Assembly: GCF_900141825.1 (NCBI RefSeq)
Contig: NZ_FQYQ01000002.1
Location: 62,001-126,000 of the forward strand
Length of the DNA stretch: 64,000 nucleotides
Source of the DNA: Pseudobutyrivibrio xylanivorans DSM 14809
GTDB lineage: Bacteria > Bacillota > Clostridia > Lachnospirales > Lachnospiraceae
Direction: 5' to 3'
Shown here: one piece after another, positions 35,073-43,748 of the stretch
Layout: every line of letters starts with the position of its first letter
Position numbering within the stretch: position 1 is the first letter of the stretch
Position numbers and translations under genes: made by a program
The notes under the pieces: generated by a model
What the model was told of the DNA's origin: nothing
Databases searched by the model: none
The model's input: the letters and a program-made list of their open reading frames with translations, nothing else

Positions 35073-36383
35073 ATGGACCTAGTATTATATCATTGGCCTA
35101 GATATATACCGGCAGTATTCTTTGTCTATTATTCCTTTATGCAGGTAAAAGGCAAGTATACTTTCCTTCAGAAAATAGGGCTCAGTATTGTCCTGTTTTT
35201 TATTTCTGCGCCAGTGGTATCGGTTATTGCTGAATTTCTTTCATCATGGTTCTTTTCCGTTCTGCTCTTTTCTTATGCAGAATCCTCCAGTGCGACATTC
35301 TTTGCCATTCATACAGCTTTTGTCATTGCTTATGACATAATCGCATTTATAATTCCGCTTATTCTATATGCAAAAATAATAGGTTTGCCTGCGGCTGTTA
35401 CTTCGACCTGGTATTTTCAGTTCGTGCTTCAGGACAGATTTGCCCTTATAATTTCTCCTACAAGGGGAACATATCTGGTTGTGTATGCTATAGGTCTGAT
35501 ACTTTTGGTTATTGTCCATTTCAATGAAATAGATTACATCAGGAGTCATTTGGAGTCTTTGAACTGGAAGGCAGTGCTGTCTTTCTACTTCGCATTGTTT
35601 GTGCTTATGGATAGCTGTTACTGTGCTTTGTATTTTTTCAATTACGTTGTTTCAGAAGATATAGATGTTCTGGTTATTTGGATTGATGCGATCGTTATAG
35701 TGTCCTGCGCTTTTGCTGCGGGATTTTCAAAGCTGAATGTGTACCTATCGAAAGAACAGACTAAAAAGATAGATTACATGAAGAAATTCCAGGAAAGCCA
35801 GACTGATATTATCAGGGATTTTGCTACTATATCCGAGGCAAAATCTGGCGAGACTGGCGAGCACATACGTCGAGTGTCTGAATATACTGGCATTCTCGCA
35901 AGTGAGATTTTAAATGATAATGTGGATGTGGAGCTTGTTAAGGTGGCATCAATGATGCATGACGTAGGAAAGCTTATGATTCCTAACGAAATCATTGAAA
36001 AGCCAGGACCACTTACGCCTGAGGAATATGAGATTGTAAAAGAACATTCTGCCTATGGAAATACTCTTTTGTCCCATGGCGATAGTCTGATTATGAATAT
36101 AGCCAGAGAAATAGCTTACCAGCACCACGAGCGCTGGGATGGAAAAGGTTATCATCAGGGGCTGAAAGGGGATGAGATTTCGGTCTTCGCCCAGATAGTA
36201 GCAGTGGCAGATGTGTATGACGCTCTTACCAGCAAACGTTCCTACAAGGATCCATGGCCAGCTGACAGAGCAAGAACTGAGATTATTATCCAGCGCGGCC
36301 AGCAGTTTGCCCCTAGAGTAGTAGATGTATTTGACAGATGCTATGACCAGATTGAGGAAATCAGACTGAAATATAAGGATTGA
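35073..36383 (+). CDS. Polytopic membrane HD-GYP protein
   Basis: 436 residues. Seven or so hydrophobic segments cover about 1-225, then a short coiled linker leads to an HD-GYP domain (about 240-430). Metal motifs are intact (GEHIRRVSEYT, MMHDVGKLMIP, KEHSAYG, YQHHERWDGKGY), but the GYP signature reads GYH. It is a likely c-di-GMP phosphodiesterase or related hydrolase with a membrane input domain. GGAGG lies at 35062-35066. It stands apart from the signalling island. Confidence 0.87.
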   Translation: MDLVLYHWPRYIPAVFFVYYSFMQVKGKYTFLQKIGLSIVLFFISAPVVSVIAEFLSSWFFSVLLFSYAESSSATFFAIHTAFVIAYDIIAFIIPLILYAKIIGLPAAVTSTWYFQFVLQDRFALIISPTRGTYLVVYAIGLILLVIVHFNEIDYIRSHLESLNWKAVLSFYFALFVLMDSCYCALYFFNYVVSEDIDVLVIWIDAIVIVSCAFAAGFSKLNVYLSKEQTKKIDYMKKFQESQTDIIRDFATISEAKSGETGEHIRRVSEYTGILASEILNDNVDVELVKVASMMHDVGKLMIPNEIIEKPGPLTPEEYEIVKEHSAYGNTLLSHGDSLIMNIAREIAYQHHERWDGKGYHQGLKGDEISVFAQIVAVADVYDALTSKRSYKDPWPADRARTEIIIQRGQQFAPRVVDVFDRCYDQIEEIRLKYKD

Positions 36384-36413
36384 CCCTATAAATAAAATGA
36401 ATTTGAAAACAGG

Positions 36414-36442
36414 TTTACCAATTCCCTCTAGTTTGCTATAAT
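36414..36442 (+). promoter_or_regulatory. Promoter of the Asp23/Gls24 gene
   Basis: TTTACC (36414-36419), a 17-bp spacer and TATAAT (36437-36442), about 36 nt before the start codon. Confidence 0.7.
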
Positions 36443-36477
36443 TATTCTAGTTTTTCTATAGATTTTAGGAGGCAGAC

Positions 36478-36855
36478 ATGGCAGAAAATAAGAATTTTGT
36501 AATAAATGTTAATGGCGATGGCGGAGTAAATATCTCAGAAGAGGTGATTGGCATTATTGCTGGTCTTGGTGCAGTTGAGGTTGAGGGCGTAGAGTCATTA
36601 GCTGGTAATCTTACAGCTGATAACATCTCAAAGGCAGGTCAGGGCAAGCTTGCAAAGGCTGTTAGAGTTGTTGATGCTGATCCTGGAAAGATTGTTGTCC
36701 GTATGGCTATTAATATGAAATATGGCTATGAGATTCCAAAGGTTTCAGGAATGGTTCAGGAGAAGGTTAAGCAGGCTGTTGAAACTATGACAGGTCTTGT
36801 TGTTACAGCAGTAGATATTCGTATCGCTACAGTTAGTGTTTCTTCTAACAACTAA
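36478..36855 (+). CDS. Asp23/Gls24 family envelope-stress protein
   Basis: 125 residues. Recognised from ISEEVIGIIAGLGAVEVEGV at the N-terminus and VRMAINMKYGYEIPKV in the middle, typical of Asp23/Gls24 (YqhY-like). In Firmicutes the YqhY member lies directly before nusB, as here, and is linked to control of fatty-acid synthesis or envelope stress. Confidence 0.92.
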   Translation: MAENKNFVINVNGDGGVNISEEVIGIIAGLGAVEVEGVESLAGNLTADNISKAGQGKLAKAVRVVDADPGKIVVRMAINMKYGYEIPKVSGMVQEKVKQAVETMTGLVVTAVDIRIATVSVSSNN

Positions 36856-36889
36856 TCCAGCGGTTATTTATTTTTTATGCATATTAATG

Positions 36890-36925
36890 TATAATTATGG
36901 GGTGCTATCGTTATGATGGCATCCC
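36890..36925 (+). promoter_or_regulatory. -10 element and stem-loop upstream of nusB
   Basis: TATAAT at 36890-36895 is followed by a GGGGTGC / GCATCCC stem (36899-36925, one G-T pair). There is no T run, so it is more likely a leader hairpin than a terminator. The -35 is weak (TTTATT at 36867). Confidence 0.4.
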
Positions 36926-36967
36926 TATATTATTCTAAATATCAACATTTTTTAGGAGTATTATTTT

Positions 36968-37393
36968 ATGAATAGACATGAAGTCAGAAAAGAAGTATTC
37001 AAGGCAGTTTTCATGAATGAGTTTCATGACACTGATGATATGGAAGGTGTTATAAGCACATTCCTTCAGGGTCGTAACAACGCCGAAACAGAAGATCTTG
37101 CTAAGAATAATAAGACACCTGAGGATGAGGAATATATTAAAACCAAGTCTGAGGATATTATTTCAAAGCTTCCAGAAATCGATGAGCTTATCAATAAGTC
37201 AGTTGATGGTTGGAAGACTACTCGTATGGCAAAGGTTGATCTTACACTTATCCGTCTTGCTTTATACGAAATCAAATATGAGAGCATGCCTGTTGGCGTA
37301 GCTATAAATGAGGCTGTTTCTTTAGCAGATGAATTTGGTACAGACAGCTCAGCTGGTTTTGTAAACGGAGCATTAGCTAAATTAGTTCAATAA
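36968..37393 (+). CDS. nusB: Transcription antitermination factor NusB
   Basis: 141-residue helical RNA-binding protein of the boxA antitermination complex for rRNA transcription. The C-terminal signature is present (RLALYEIKYE, VAINEAVSLADEFGTDSS, FVNGALAKL). It opens the conserved clostridial run with xseA-xseB-ispA-dxs-tlyA-nadK-argR-recN; xseA starts 1 nt after its stop. Confidence 0.95.
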   Translation: MNRHEVRKEVFKAVFMNEFHDTDDMEGVISTFLQGRNNAETEDLAKNNKTPEDEEYIKTKSEDIISKLPEIDELINKSVDGWKTTRMAKVDLTLIRLALYEIKYESMPVGVAINEAVSLADEFGTDSSAGFVNGALAKLVQ

Positions 37394-37394
37394 C

Positions 37395-38615
37395 ATGAAT
37401 AAAAATGTATATAGTGTTTCACAGGTAAATACATATATCGAGCGGATGTTTTCCGACGATTTTATGCTTGGGAACCTTTCACTTTCAGGTGAAGTTAGCA
37501 ATTGCAAGTATAATCATACTGGCCATATTTATTTCACCTTAAAGGATGATAAGGCAGCGATTTCCTGTGTTATGTTTGCAGGAAAGCGTGCTAAGGGGCT
37601 GAAATTCCAAATGAAAGATGGAGACCAGGTAGTGGTCACAGGCTATGTTGGAGTTTATAAGCCTTATGGCACTTATCAGGTCTACGCAAATGAAATCGAA
37701 TTGCAGGGTGTCGGTGATTTATATCAGCGTTTTGAGGCTCTTAAAGAAGAGCTTCAGGAAAGTGGTATGTTTGATGCCATGTATAAAAAATCACTACCTA
37801 CACATGCTATGCGAATCGGGGTGGTTACTGCTCCTACAGGAGCGGCAGTTCACGACATCATCCGTGTATCTAAGACCCGTAATCCATTTGTTCAAATAAT
37901 CCTTTATCCCGCTCAGGTTCAGGGTGAGGGAGCAGCACCATCCATTATCTCAGGTATTCAGTGCCTGGATGAGATGGATCTGGATGTTATCATCGTTGGT
38001 CGAGGCGGTGGTTCCATCGAGGATTTATGGGCTTTCAATGAAGAGGAGGTTGCCAGAGCGATATTCAGGGCAAACACTCCAATCATTTCTGCTGTTGGTC
38101 ACGAGACAGATGTTACTATCGCAGATTTTGTTGCAGACAGACGTGCAGCCACACCTTCACAGGCGGCAGAGCTTGCAAACTTTGTTTATCAGGATTTTGC
38201 AAATCAGATTACCAGATATTCAGACAAGCTGGAGCGTAATCTGGATTTCAGACTTCAGGCCTATCAGGAGCGCTTAAATAGCTACAAACAGCGACTGCAG
38301 CTGTTGCGCCCAGAGAATAAAATCAAAGCCAACGAAGAGAGGCTTTCAAATATTTCCATCAGACTGCAGAATCTGATTCAGGTAAAACTGGACAGATACG
38401 AGAACAGACTTGTTGCTTTATCAGGTCGTCTTGATGGACTTTCACCAGCGAAAAAGCTGGCCACAGGTTTCGGATATATTACCGACCAGGCTGGAAACAG
38501 AGTTGATACCATAGAACAGATTTCTGTTGGAGACAGCATCAATATCAGAATCAAAGATGGAGAGCTTATCAGTCAGGTTACAGACAGGAGATTATATGGC
38601 TCAGAAAAAGGATAA
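37395..38615 (+). CDS. xseA: Exodeoxyribonuclease VII large subunit
   Basis: 406 residues: N-terminal OB fold (LGNLSLSGEVSNCKYNHTGH), central nuclease domain (GVVTAPTGAAVHDI, VIIVGRGGGSIEDLWAFN, AVGHETDVTIADFVAD), and a long coiled-coil C-terminus that binds XseB. It degrades single-stranded DNA from both ends. The 3' end overlaps xseB by 20 nt. Confidence 0.96.
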   Translation: MNKNVYSVSQVNTYIERMFSDDFMLGNLSLSGEVSNCKYNHTGHIYFTLKDDKAAISCVMFAGKRAKGLKFQMKDGDQVVVTGYVGVYKPYGTYQVYANEIELQGVGDLYQRFEALKEELQESGMFDAMYKKSLPTHAMRIGVVTAPTGAAVHDIIRVSKTRNPFVQIILYPAQVQGEGAAPSIISGIQCLDEMDLDVIIVGRGGGSIEDLWAFNEEEVARAIFRANTPIISAVGHETDVTIADFVADRRAATPSQAAELANFVYQDFANQITRYSDKLERNLDFRLQAYQERLNSYKQRLQLLRPENKIKANEERLSNISIRLQNLIQVKLDRYENRLVALSGRLDGLSPAKKLATGFGYITDQAGNRVDTIEQISVGDSINIRIKDGELISQVTDRRLYGSEKG

Positions 38616-38829
38616 TCAGGAAACTACAATTGAACAGAGCTTTGAAGCATTAGAGGAAATCATTTCGAAGATGGAGTCGTCAGACATATCTTTGGATGAT
38701 TCCTTTGCGCTATATAAGGCAGGCATGGAAGAACTACAGCATGTCAATGCCAAAATCGAACAGACAAAAAAAGCCGTTATGGCTATCAGTAAAGATGGCG
38801 GTTTAGAGGTTTTTGAAGAGGAAGACTAG
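38596..38829 (+). CDS. xseB: Exodeoxyribonuclease VII small subunit
   Basis: 77 residues, typical size, with the family motif SFEALEEIISKMES and LDDSFALYKAGMEL-like helices. The ATG at 38596 has CAGGAG 5 nt upstream. Translation is coupled to xseA by overlap. Confidence 0.94.
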   Translation: MAQKKDNQETTIEQSFEALEEIISKMESSDISLDDSFALYKAGMEELQHVNAKIEQTKKAVMAISKDGGLEVFEEED

Positions 38830-38830
38830 C

Positions 38831-39724
38831 ATGGATATTAAAAACGAACTTAACCTTAGAGCGGAATCGGCTGAGGATGTAGTTATCAGATTCTTACCAG
38901 ACGTTGAAGGAATGCAGAGCTCTATTTTCGATGCTATGCAGTACAGCGTCACGGCTGGAGGTAAGAGGCTCCGCCCAATTCTTATGAACGAGACCTTCCA
39001 GTTATTTGGTGGTGAAGGAGATGTGATTGAGCCATTTATGGCAGCCATTGAGCTTATTCATACATATTCACTTGTTCATGATGATTTACCAGCCATGGAT
39101 AACGATATGCTTCGTCGTGGAAAGCCTACCACTCACGCAGTTTATGGTGAGGCAATGGGGGTGCTTGCTGGCGATGCACTTCTCAACTATGCATTTGAGA
39201 CAGCATTAAATGCTTACGATGCAGATGTGGATACCGTCAGAGTCACAGAAGCTATGAGACTTCTTGCCAGAAAGGCCGGAGTTTTCGGTATGATTGGCGG
39301 ACAGGTGGTAGATGTAGAATCTGAAAAAAAGCAGCTTGAAATGACAAAAGAAAAGCTGGATTTTATATACGAACTAAAGACAGGAGCGCTTATTGAGGCT
39401 TCCATGATGATTGGAGCAGTGCTTGCTGGGGCTACAGAAAAACAGGTTGAGATTGTTGAAAATGTAGCCAAGAAAATCGGCCTTGCTTTCCAGATTCAGG
39501 ATGACATCCTGGATGTAGAAGGCGATGAGGCTACTCTCGGAAAGCCAATTGGCTCAGACGAGAGAAACGAAAAATGTACATTTGTTACATTTGCAGGTAT
39601 TGAAAAATCCAAGGAAGAGGTAAAACGTCTCACAGATGAAGCACTTGAAGAGCTTAATAGTCTTCCACAGAAGAACGAATTCTTAAATGAGCTTCTTAAC
39701 TATTTAGTTTACAGAGACAAATAA
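38831..39724 (+). CDS. ispA: Polyprenyl (farnesyl/geranylgeranyl) diphosphate synthase
   Basis: 297 residues. First Asp-rich motif in VHDDLPAMDNDMLRRGKPT, second in FQIQDDILDVEGD. It condenses IPP with allylic diphosphates to C15/C20 products for undecaprenyl phosphate and quinone synthesis. Start 38831 is set by GAGGAAG just upstream. It lies between xseB and dxs, which makes the allylic precursor pathway local. Confidence 0.94.
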   Translation: MDIKNELNLRAESAEDVVIRFLPDVEGMQSSIFDAMQYSVTAGGKRLRPILMNETFQLFGGEGDVIEPFMAAIELIHTYSLVHDDLPAMDNDMLRRGKPTTHAVYGEAMGVLAGDALLNYAFETALNAYDADVDTVRVTEAMRLLARKAGVFGMIGGQVVDVESEKKQLEMTKEKLDFIYELKTGALIEASMMIGAVLAGATEKQVEIVENVAKKIGLAFQIQDDILDVEGDEATLGKPIGSDERNEKCTFVTFAGIEKSKEEVKRLTDEALEELNSLPQKNEFLNELLNYLVYRDK

Positions 39725-39730
39725 AAATAT

Positions 39731-41587
39731 ATGGTTCTTGATAAAATAAAGCAGCCAAATGATGTAAAAAACTTAACAGAGGAAGAGCTTCAGGCTCTGC
39801 CACAGGAAATCAGAACATTTTTGATTGAGCATCTTTCCAAGACTGGTGGACATCTTGCATCTAATCTTGGTACAGTAGAGCTTACAATCGCTTTGCATTT
39901 GCTTCTAGATTTCCCTCAGGACAAGTTGATCTGGGATGTTGGACATCAGGCGTATACACATAAAATTCTTACAGGTCGAGCAAGTGAGTTTGAACATCTT
40001 CGTCAGTACGGTGGATTGAGTGGTTTCCCTAAGAGAGAGGAGAGCGAATGTGACAGCTTTGATACTGGTCACAGCTCTACATCACTTTCTGCAGCTCTTG
40101 GTTATTGTATTGCCAGAGACTTGGCAGACGAGCATTATAAAGTGGCAGCAGTTATCGGTGATGGAGCTCTTACAGGTGGTCTTGCTTACGAGGCTCTCAA
40201 TAATGCATCACGCCTTCAGAAATCTAATTTGCTCATTATTCTTAACGATAATGAAATGTCGATTTCCAAAAATGTAGGTGGTATGTCGGTTAATCTTGAA
40301 AGATTACGTACAAGCTCAAAGTATGTTGGACTAAAAAACGATGTTCTTTCATCACTTGAGTCATGGCCTAATGGCGAGAATATTATCCGCAAGATTCGCA
40401 GTACTAAAAATGGAATTAAGCAATTAATGGTTCCTAATATGGTATTTGAGGATCTTGGTGTTATGTACCTGGGTCCTGTCGATGGACATAATATAAAAGC
40501 TATGCTTGAAACATTCAAGATGGCAGTTCGTATTAACGGACCAGTTCTTGTTCATGTCATTACTAAGAAAGGTAATGGCTACGAGCCGGCTGAGCGTCAT
40601 CCTTCACGTTTCCATGGCACCGATATTTTTGAGATTGAGACTGGTCTTCCTAAGAGAAGTAATAATCCTGGTTACACAGATGTATTCTCTACTGTAATGC
40701 GTAAAATGGGAGACAGAAATCCTGAGGTAGTTGCTATAACAGCAGCTATGGCCGAGGGTGCTGGTCTCAAGCGTTTCAGAAATATGTTCCCAGAAAAGTT
40801 TTTCGACGTGGGAATCGCAGAAGAACATGCAGTTACATTTGCAGCTGGTCTTGCACTAGGTGGAAGGACTCCAGTATTTGCAGTTTATTCATCCTTCCTT
40901 CAGAGGGCCTATGACCAGATTCTCGAGGATGTATGTCTTCAGAATCTTCATGTTGTATTTGCAATTGACAGAGCTGGCCTTGTTGGCTCAGATGGAAGCA
41001 CACATCAGGGTGTATTTGATGTATCATTCCTTACATCAATGCCTAATATGACAGTGATGGCTCCTAAGAATAAATGGGAGCTTTCAGATATGATGAAATT
41101 TGCAGTATCTAATCATGATGGTCCAATTGCCATCAGATACCCAAGAGGAGAAGCATACTGCGGATTGAAGGAGCAGCGAGCTCCAATTCAGCTTGGAAGA
41201 GCTGAAGAAATTAAGGATGGTTCTAAGGTTATGCTTCTTGCCTTTGGTTCAATGGTTAAGAAAGCAGAGGAAGTTGAGCAGTTGTTACAGTCTCATGGAA
41301 TCGATGCTGGTATCTGCAATGCCCGCTTTGCGAAGCCATTCGATAAGGAATATCTTGAAGCAATCAAGGACCGATACGATTTGATTGTCACTATGGAAGA
41401 GAATGTTTACACTGGTGGCTTTGGTCAGCAGGTGCAGGCATACCTTAATGACATTGATTACAAAGGAAAGGTACTTAAGATTGCCATTCCAGATGAGTTC
41501 GTACAGCACGGCAGTGTCACACTTCTTTTTAAAGAACTTAGAATGGACGCTGAGTCAATTACAGAACGTATATTAGAAGTTTTATAG
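39731..41587 (+). CDS. dxs: 1-deoxy-D-xylulose-5-phosphate synthase
   Basis: 618 residues, thiamine-diphosphate enzyme of the MEP isoprenoid pathway. Signatures: thiamine/Mg motif GDGALTGGLAYEALNNA, GGLSGFPKREESE, and the transketolase Glu region GIAEEHAVTFAAGLA. It starts 6 nt after ispA with no clear Shine-Dalgarno site, so it probably relies on coupling to ispA translation. Confidence 0.97.
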   Translation: MVLDKIKQPNDVKNLTEEELQALPQEIRTFLIEHLSKTGGHLASNLGTVELTIALHLLLDFPQDKLIWDVGHQAYTHKILTGRASEFEHLRQYGGLSGFPKREESECDSFDTGHSSTSLSAALGYCIARDLADEHYKVAAVIGDGALTGGLAYEALNNASRLQKSNLLIILNDNEMSISKNVGGMSVNLERLRTSSKYVGLKNDVLSSLESWPNGENIIRKIRSTKNGIKQLMVPNMVFEDLGVMYLGPVDGHNIKAMLETFKMAVRINGPVLVHVITKKGNGYEPAERHPSRFHGTDIFEIETGLPKRSNNPGYTDVFSTVMRKMGDRNPEVVAITAAMAEGAGLKRFRNMFPEKFFDVGIAEEHAVTFAAGLALGGRTPVFAVYSSFLQRAYDQILEDVCLQNLHVVFAIDRAGLVGSDGSTHQGVFDVSFLTSMPNMTVMAPKNKWELSDMMKFAVSNHDGPIAIRYPRGEAYCGLKEQRAPIQLGRAEEIKDGSKVMLLAFGSMVKKAEEVEQLLQSHGIDAGICNARFAKPFDKEYLEAIKDRYDLIVTMEENVYTGGFGQQVQAYLNDIDYKGKVLKIAIPDEFVQHGSVTLLFKELRMDAESITERILEVL

Positions 41588-41596
41588 GAAATAAGA

Positions 41597-42394
41597 ATGA
41601 AAGAAAGACTTGATATTGTTTTAGTAGATAGGGGCTTTGCTCCATCCCGCGAAAAGGCCAAGACCATGATTATGGAAGGCAATGTATTTGTCAAAGGCAA
41701 TCGTGAGGATAAGGCAGGCACAAAAATAGATGTAGATGCTGATATAGAAATCCACGGCCAGCAGCTTAAATATGTTAGCCGAGGTGGTCTTAAGCTTGAA
41801 AAAGCTATGACTCATTTTGATATCACGTTAGATGGCAAAGTTTGCATGGACATTGGGGCTTCTACAGGAGGCTTCACTGATTGCATGCTTCAAAACGGCG
41901 CCAGCAAAGTATTTTCGGTGGATGTAGGCTATGGTCAGTTCGCATGGAAGCTTCGTCAGGATCCACGTGTAGTTTGCATGGAAAAGACTAACATCCGTTA
42001 TGTCACATTAGAGGACATTGGTGAGAAATTAGATTTCGCATCTGTTGATGTTTCCTTTATTAGCCTTACAAAGGTTTTAGGCCCTGCAAAGGCACTTCTT
42101 AATGATGATGCTGAGATGGTTTGTCTAATCAAGCCACAGTTTGAGGCCGGTCGTGAGAAGGTTGGTAAGAAGGGCGTAGTCCGTGATCCAGCAGTCCATG
42201 AGGAAGTAATTAATAACATAATAGATTTTGTTAAAGAGATAGGTTTTTATGTGCTCCACTTGGAGTTCTCTCCAATAAAGGGGCCAGAAGGTAATATTGA
42301 ATACTTAATTCATATTTCTAACTCAGAAAAAGAGGGGGATGCTATTGATGTTGCTGCCACTGTTGCAGCGGCTCATGGTAGCTTAGACAAATAA
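41597..42394 (+). CDS. tlyA: TlyA-family S4/FtsJ rRNA methyltransferase
   Basis: 265 residues: N-terminal S4 RNA-binding domain (RLDIVLVDRGFAPSREKAKT) and an FtsJ-like methyltransferase with CMDIGASTGGFTDC and PQFEAGREKVGKKGVV. Known TlyA enzymes 2'-O-methylate rRNA; some homologues were reported as hemolysins. It overlaps nadK by 1 nt. Confidence 0.93.
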   Translation: MKERLDIVLVDRGFAPSREKAKTMIMEGNVFVKGNREDKAGTKIDVDADIEIHGQQLKYVSRGGLKLEKAMTHFDITLDGKVCMDIGASTGGFTDCMLQNGASKVFSVDVGYGQFAWKLRQDPRVVCMEKTNIRYVTLEDIGEKLDFASVDVSFISLTKVLGPAKALLNDDAEMVCLIKPQFEAGREKVGKKGVVRDPAVHEEVINNIIDFVKEIGFYVLHLEFSPIKGPEGNIEYLIHISNSEKEGDAIDVAATVAAAHGSLDK

Positions 42395-43239
42395 TGAAAA
42401 ACTTTTTAATTGTTGCAAGGTCTTTTAGCGATATACATGAGAAATATGTCAATGTAATTCGTGATTATATCAAGGCACATGGCGGAATGTGCATATTAGA
42501 TTTGGATACATGTTCAGACAGCTCAGATGAACCAATAAGCGTAGCAGATGATGTCCAGTGCATTATTACTGTTGGTGGAGACGGAACGGTAGTTCGCGTT
42601 GCTCAGAATATTACAAATCGTAATGTTCCAATAGTTGGATTAAACTGTGGTCATCTCGGCTATCTTTGCGATATGACAGTAGATAACATAGAACATTGCC
42701 TTGATCAGCTCCTTAACGACAATTATAAGTTGGATACTCGAATGATGCTCGAGGGAGATTGTTCTAATGATTCTGGCAATCACTTCAGAGCACTTAATGA
42801 TATTGTGGTTGCGCCTGTCGCGGCAGGTTTATATGTTTTGAATCTGACGGTAAAGGTTAATGGAATTCAGCTTTACAATCATAATTGCGATGGTCTTATT
42901 GTGGCCACACCTACAGGTTCTACAGCCTATAATCTGTCTGCAAACGGACCTATTGTAAGCCCACATGCAGATTGTTTAATACTTACACCAATAAATCCTC
43001 ACACTCTTAATTCAAGAAGTATAATACTTGCTTCTTCAGATGAGGTTGAGGTAACCATAGAGGCTCGTCACGATGAGGATGATCCTCAGGCAAACATAGT
43101 TTATGATGGCACCCTCAGACAGACATTGAAAAAGGGGGAGAAGCTCAGAATTTACCAATCCGACACAACATCACATATGGTAATGCTTGAAAATGTTAAT
43201 TTCTTGGAACGAATAAGAGCAAGAATGCAGGAGATCTAA
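42394..43239 (+). CDS. nadK: NAD kinase
   Basis: 281 residues. The family motifs VGGDGTVVRVAQ and LNCGHLGYLCD, the NE/D-like LNDIVV and TPTGSTAYNLSANGP are all present. It makes NADP+ from NAD+ and ATP. The start overlaps the tlyA stop (TAATG), and argR begins directly after its stop. Confidence 0.95.
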   Translation: MKNFLIVARSFSDIHEKYVNVIRDYIKAHGGMCILDLDTCSDSSDEPISVADDVQCIITVGGDGTVVRVAQNITNRNVPIVGLNCGHLGYLCDMTVDNIEHCLDQLLNDNYKLDTRMMLEGDCSNDSGNHFRALNDIVVAPVAAGLYVLNLTVKVNGIQLYNHNCDGLIVATPTGSTAYNLSANGPIVSPHADCLILTPINPHTLNSRSIILASSDEVEVTIEARHDEDDPQANIVYDGTLRQTLKKGEKLRIYQSDTTSHMVMLENVNFLERIRARMQEI

Positions 43240-43695
43240 ATGAAGATTGAAAGACAGGCAAAGATTTTAGAGTTAATAGTAAAAAATGAAATCGGCACAC
43301 AGGAGGAGCTTACAGCACGTCTCGAGGAGGCTGGCTTTAACGCAACTCAGGCTACAGTTTCTCGTGATATTCGAGAGATGAAGCTTACTAAGATTGCTGA
43401 TGGTACAGGAAAGCTTCGTTATGTAGCATTTAAGGCTACAGAGGAAGATATGAATGAGAAATATATTCGCATTTTCCTAGATGGTTTTGTATCTATGGAT
43501 AATGCTGGAAATATATTAGTTATTAAGACAGTTTCTGGTATGGCTATGGCTGTGGCAGCAGCGATGGATCATTTTGATTATCCAGAGGTTGTCGGTTCAA
43601 TAGCTGGCGATGACACAATTATGTGTGCCATCCGTTCTTTGGATGACACAGTTTACATCATGGGGAAGCTTAAAAAGATTATTGAGCAGCATTAA
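43240..43695 (+). CDS. argR: Arginine repressor ArgR/AhrC
   Basis: 151 residues: N-terminal winged helix (ATVSRDIREMKLTKI) and C-terminal oligomerisation/arginine-binding domain (GSIAGDDTIMCAIRS). CAGGAG inside the nadK end serves as ribosome site. Likely targets include argH at 51323, though no ARG box was verified. Confidence 0.96.
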   Translation: MKIERQAKILELIVKNEIGTQEELTARLEEAGFNATQATVSRDIREMKLTKIADGTGKLRYVAFKATEEDMNEKYIRIFLDGFVSMDNAGNILVIKTVSGMAMAVAAAMDHFDYPEVVGSIAGDDTIMCAIRSLDDTVYIMGKLKKIIEQH

Positions 43696-43748
43696 TTAGG
43701 AAAAGTGCATTCCTAAGGTTGGCGAAATGGGTTAAAAAGGAGAATAAG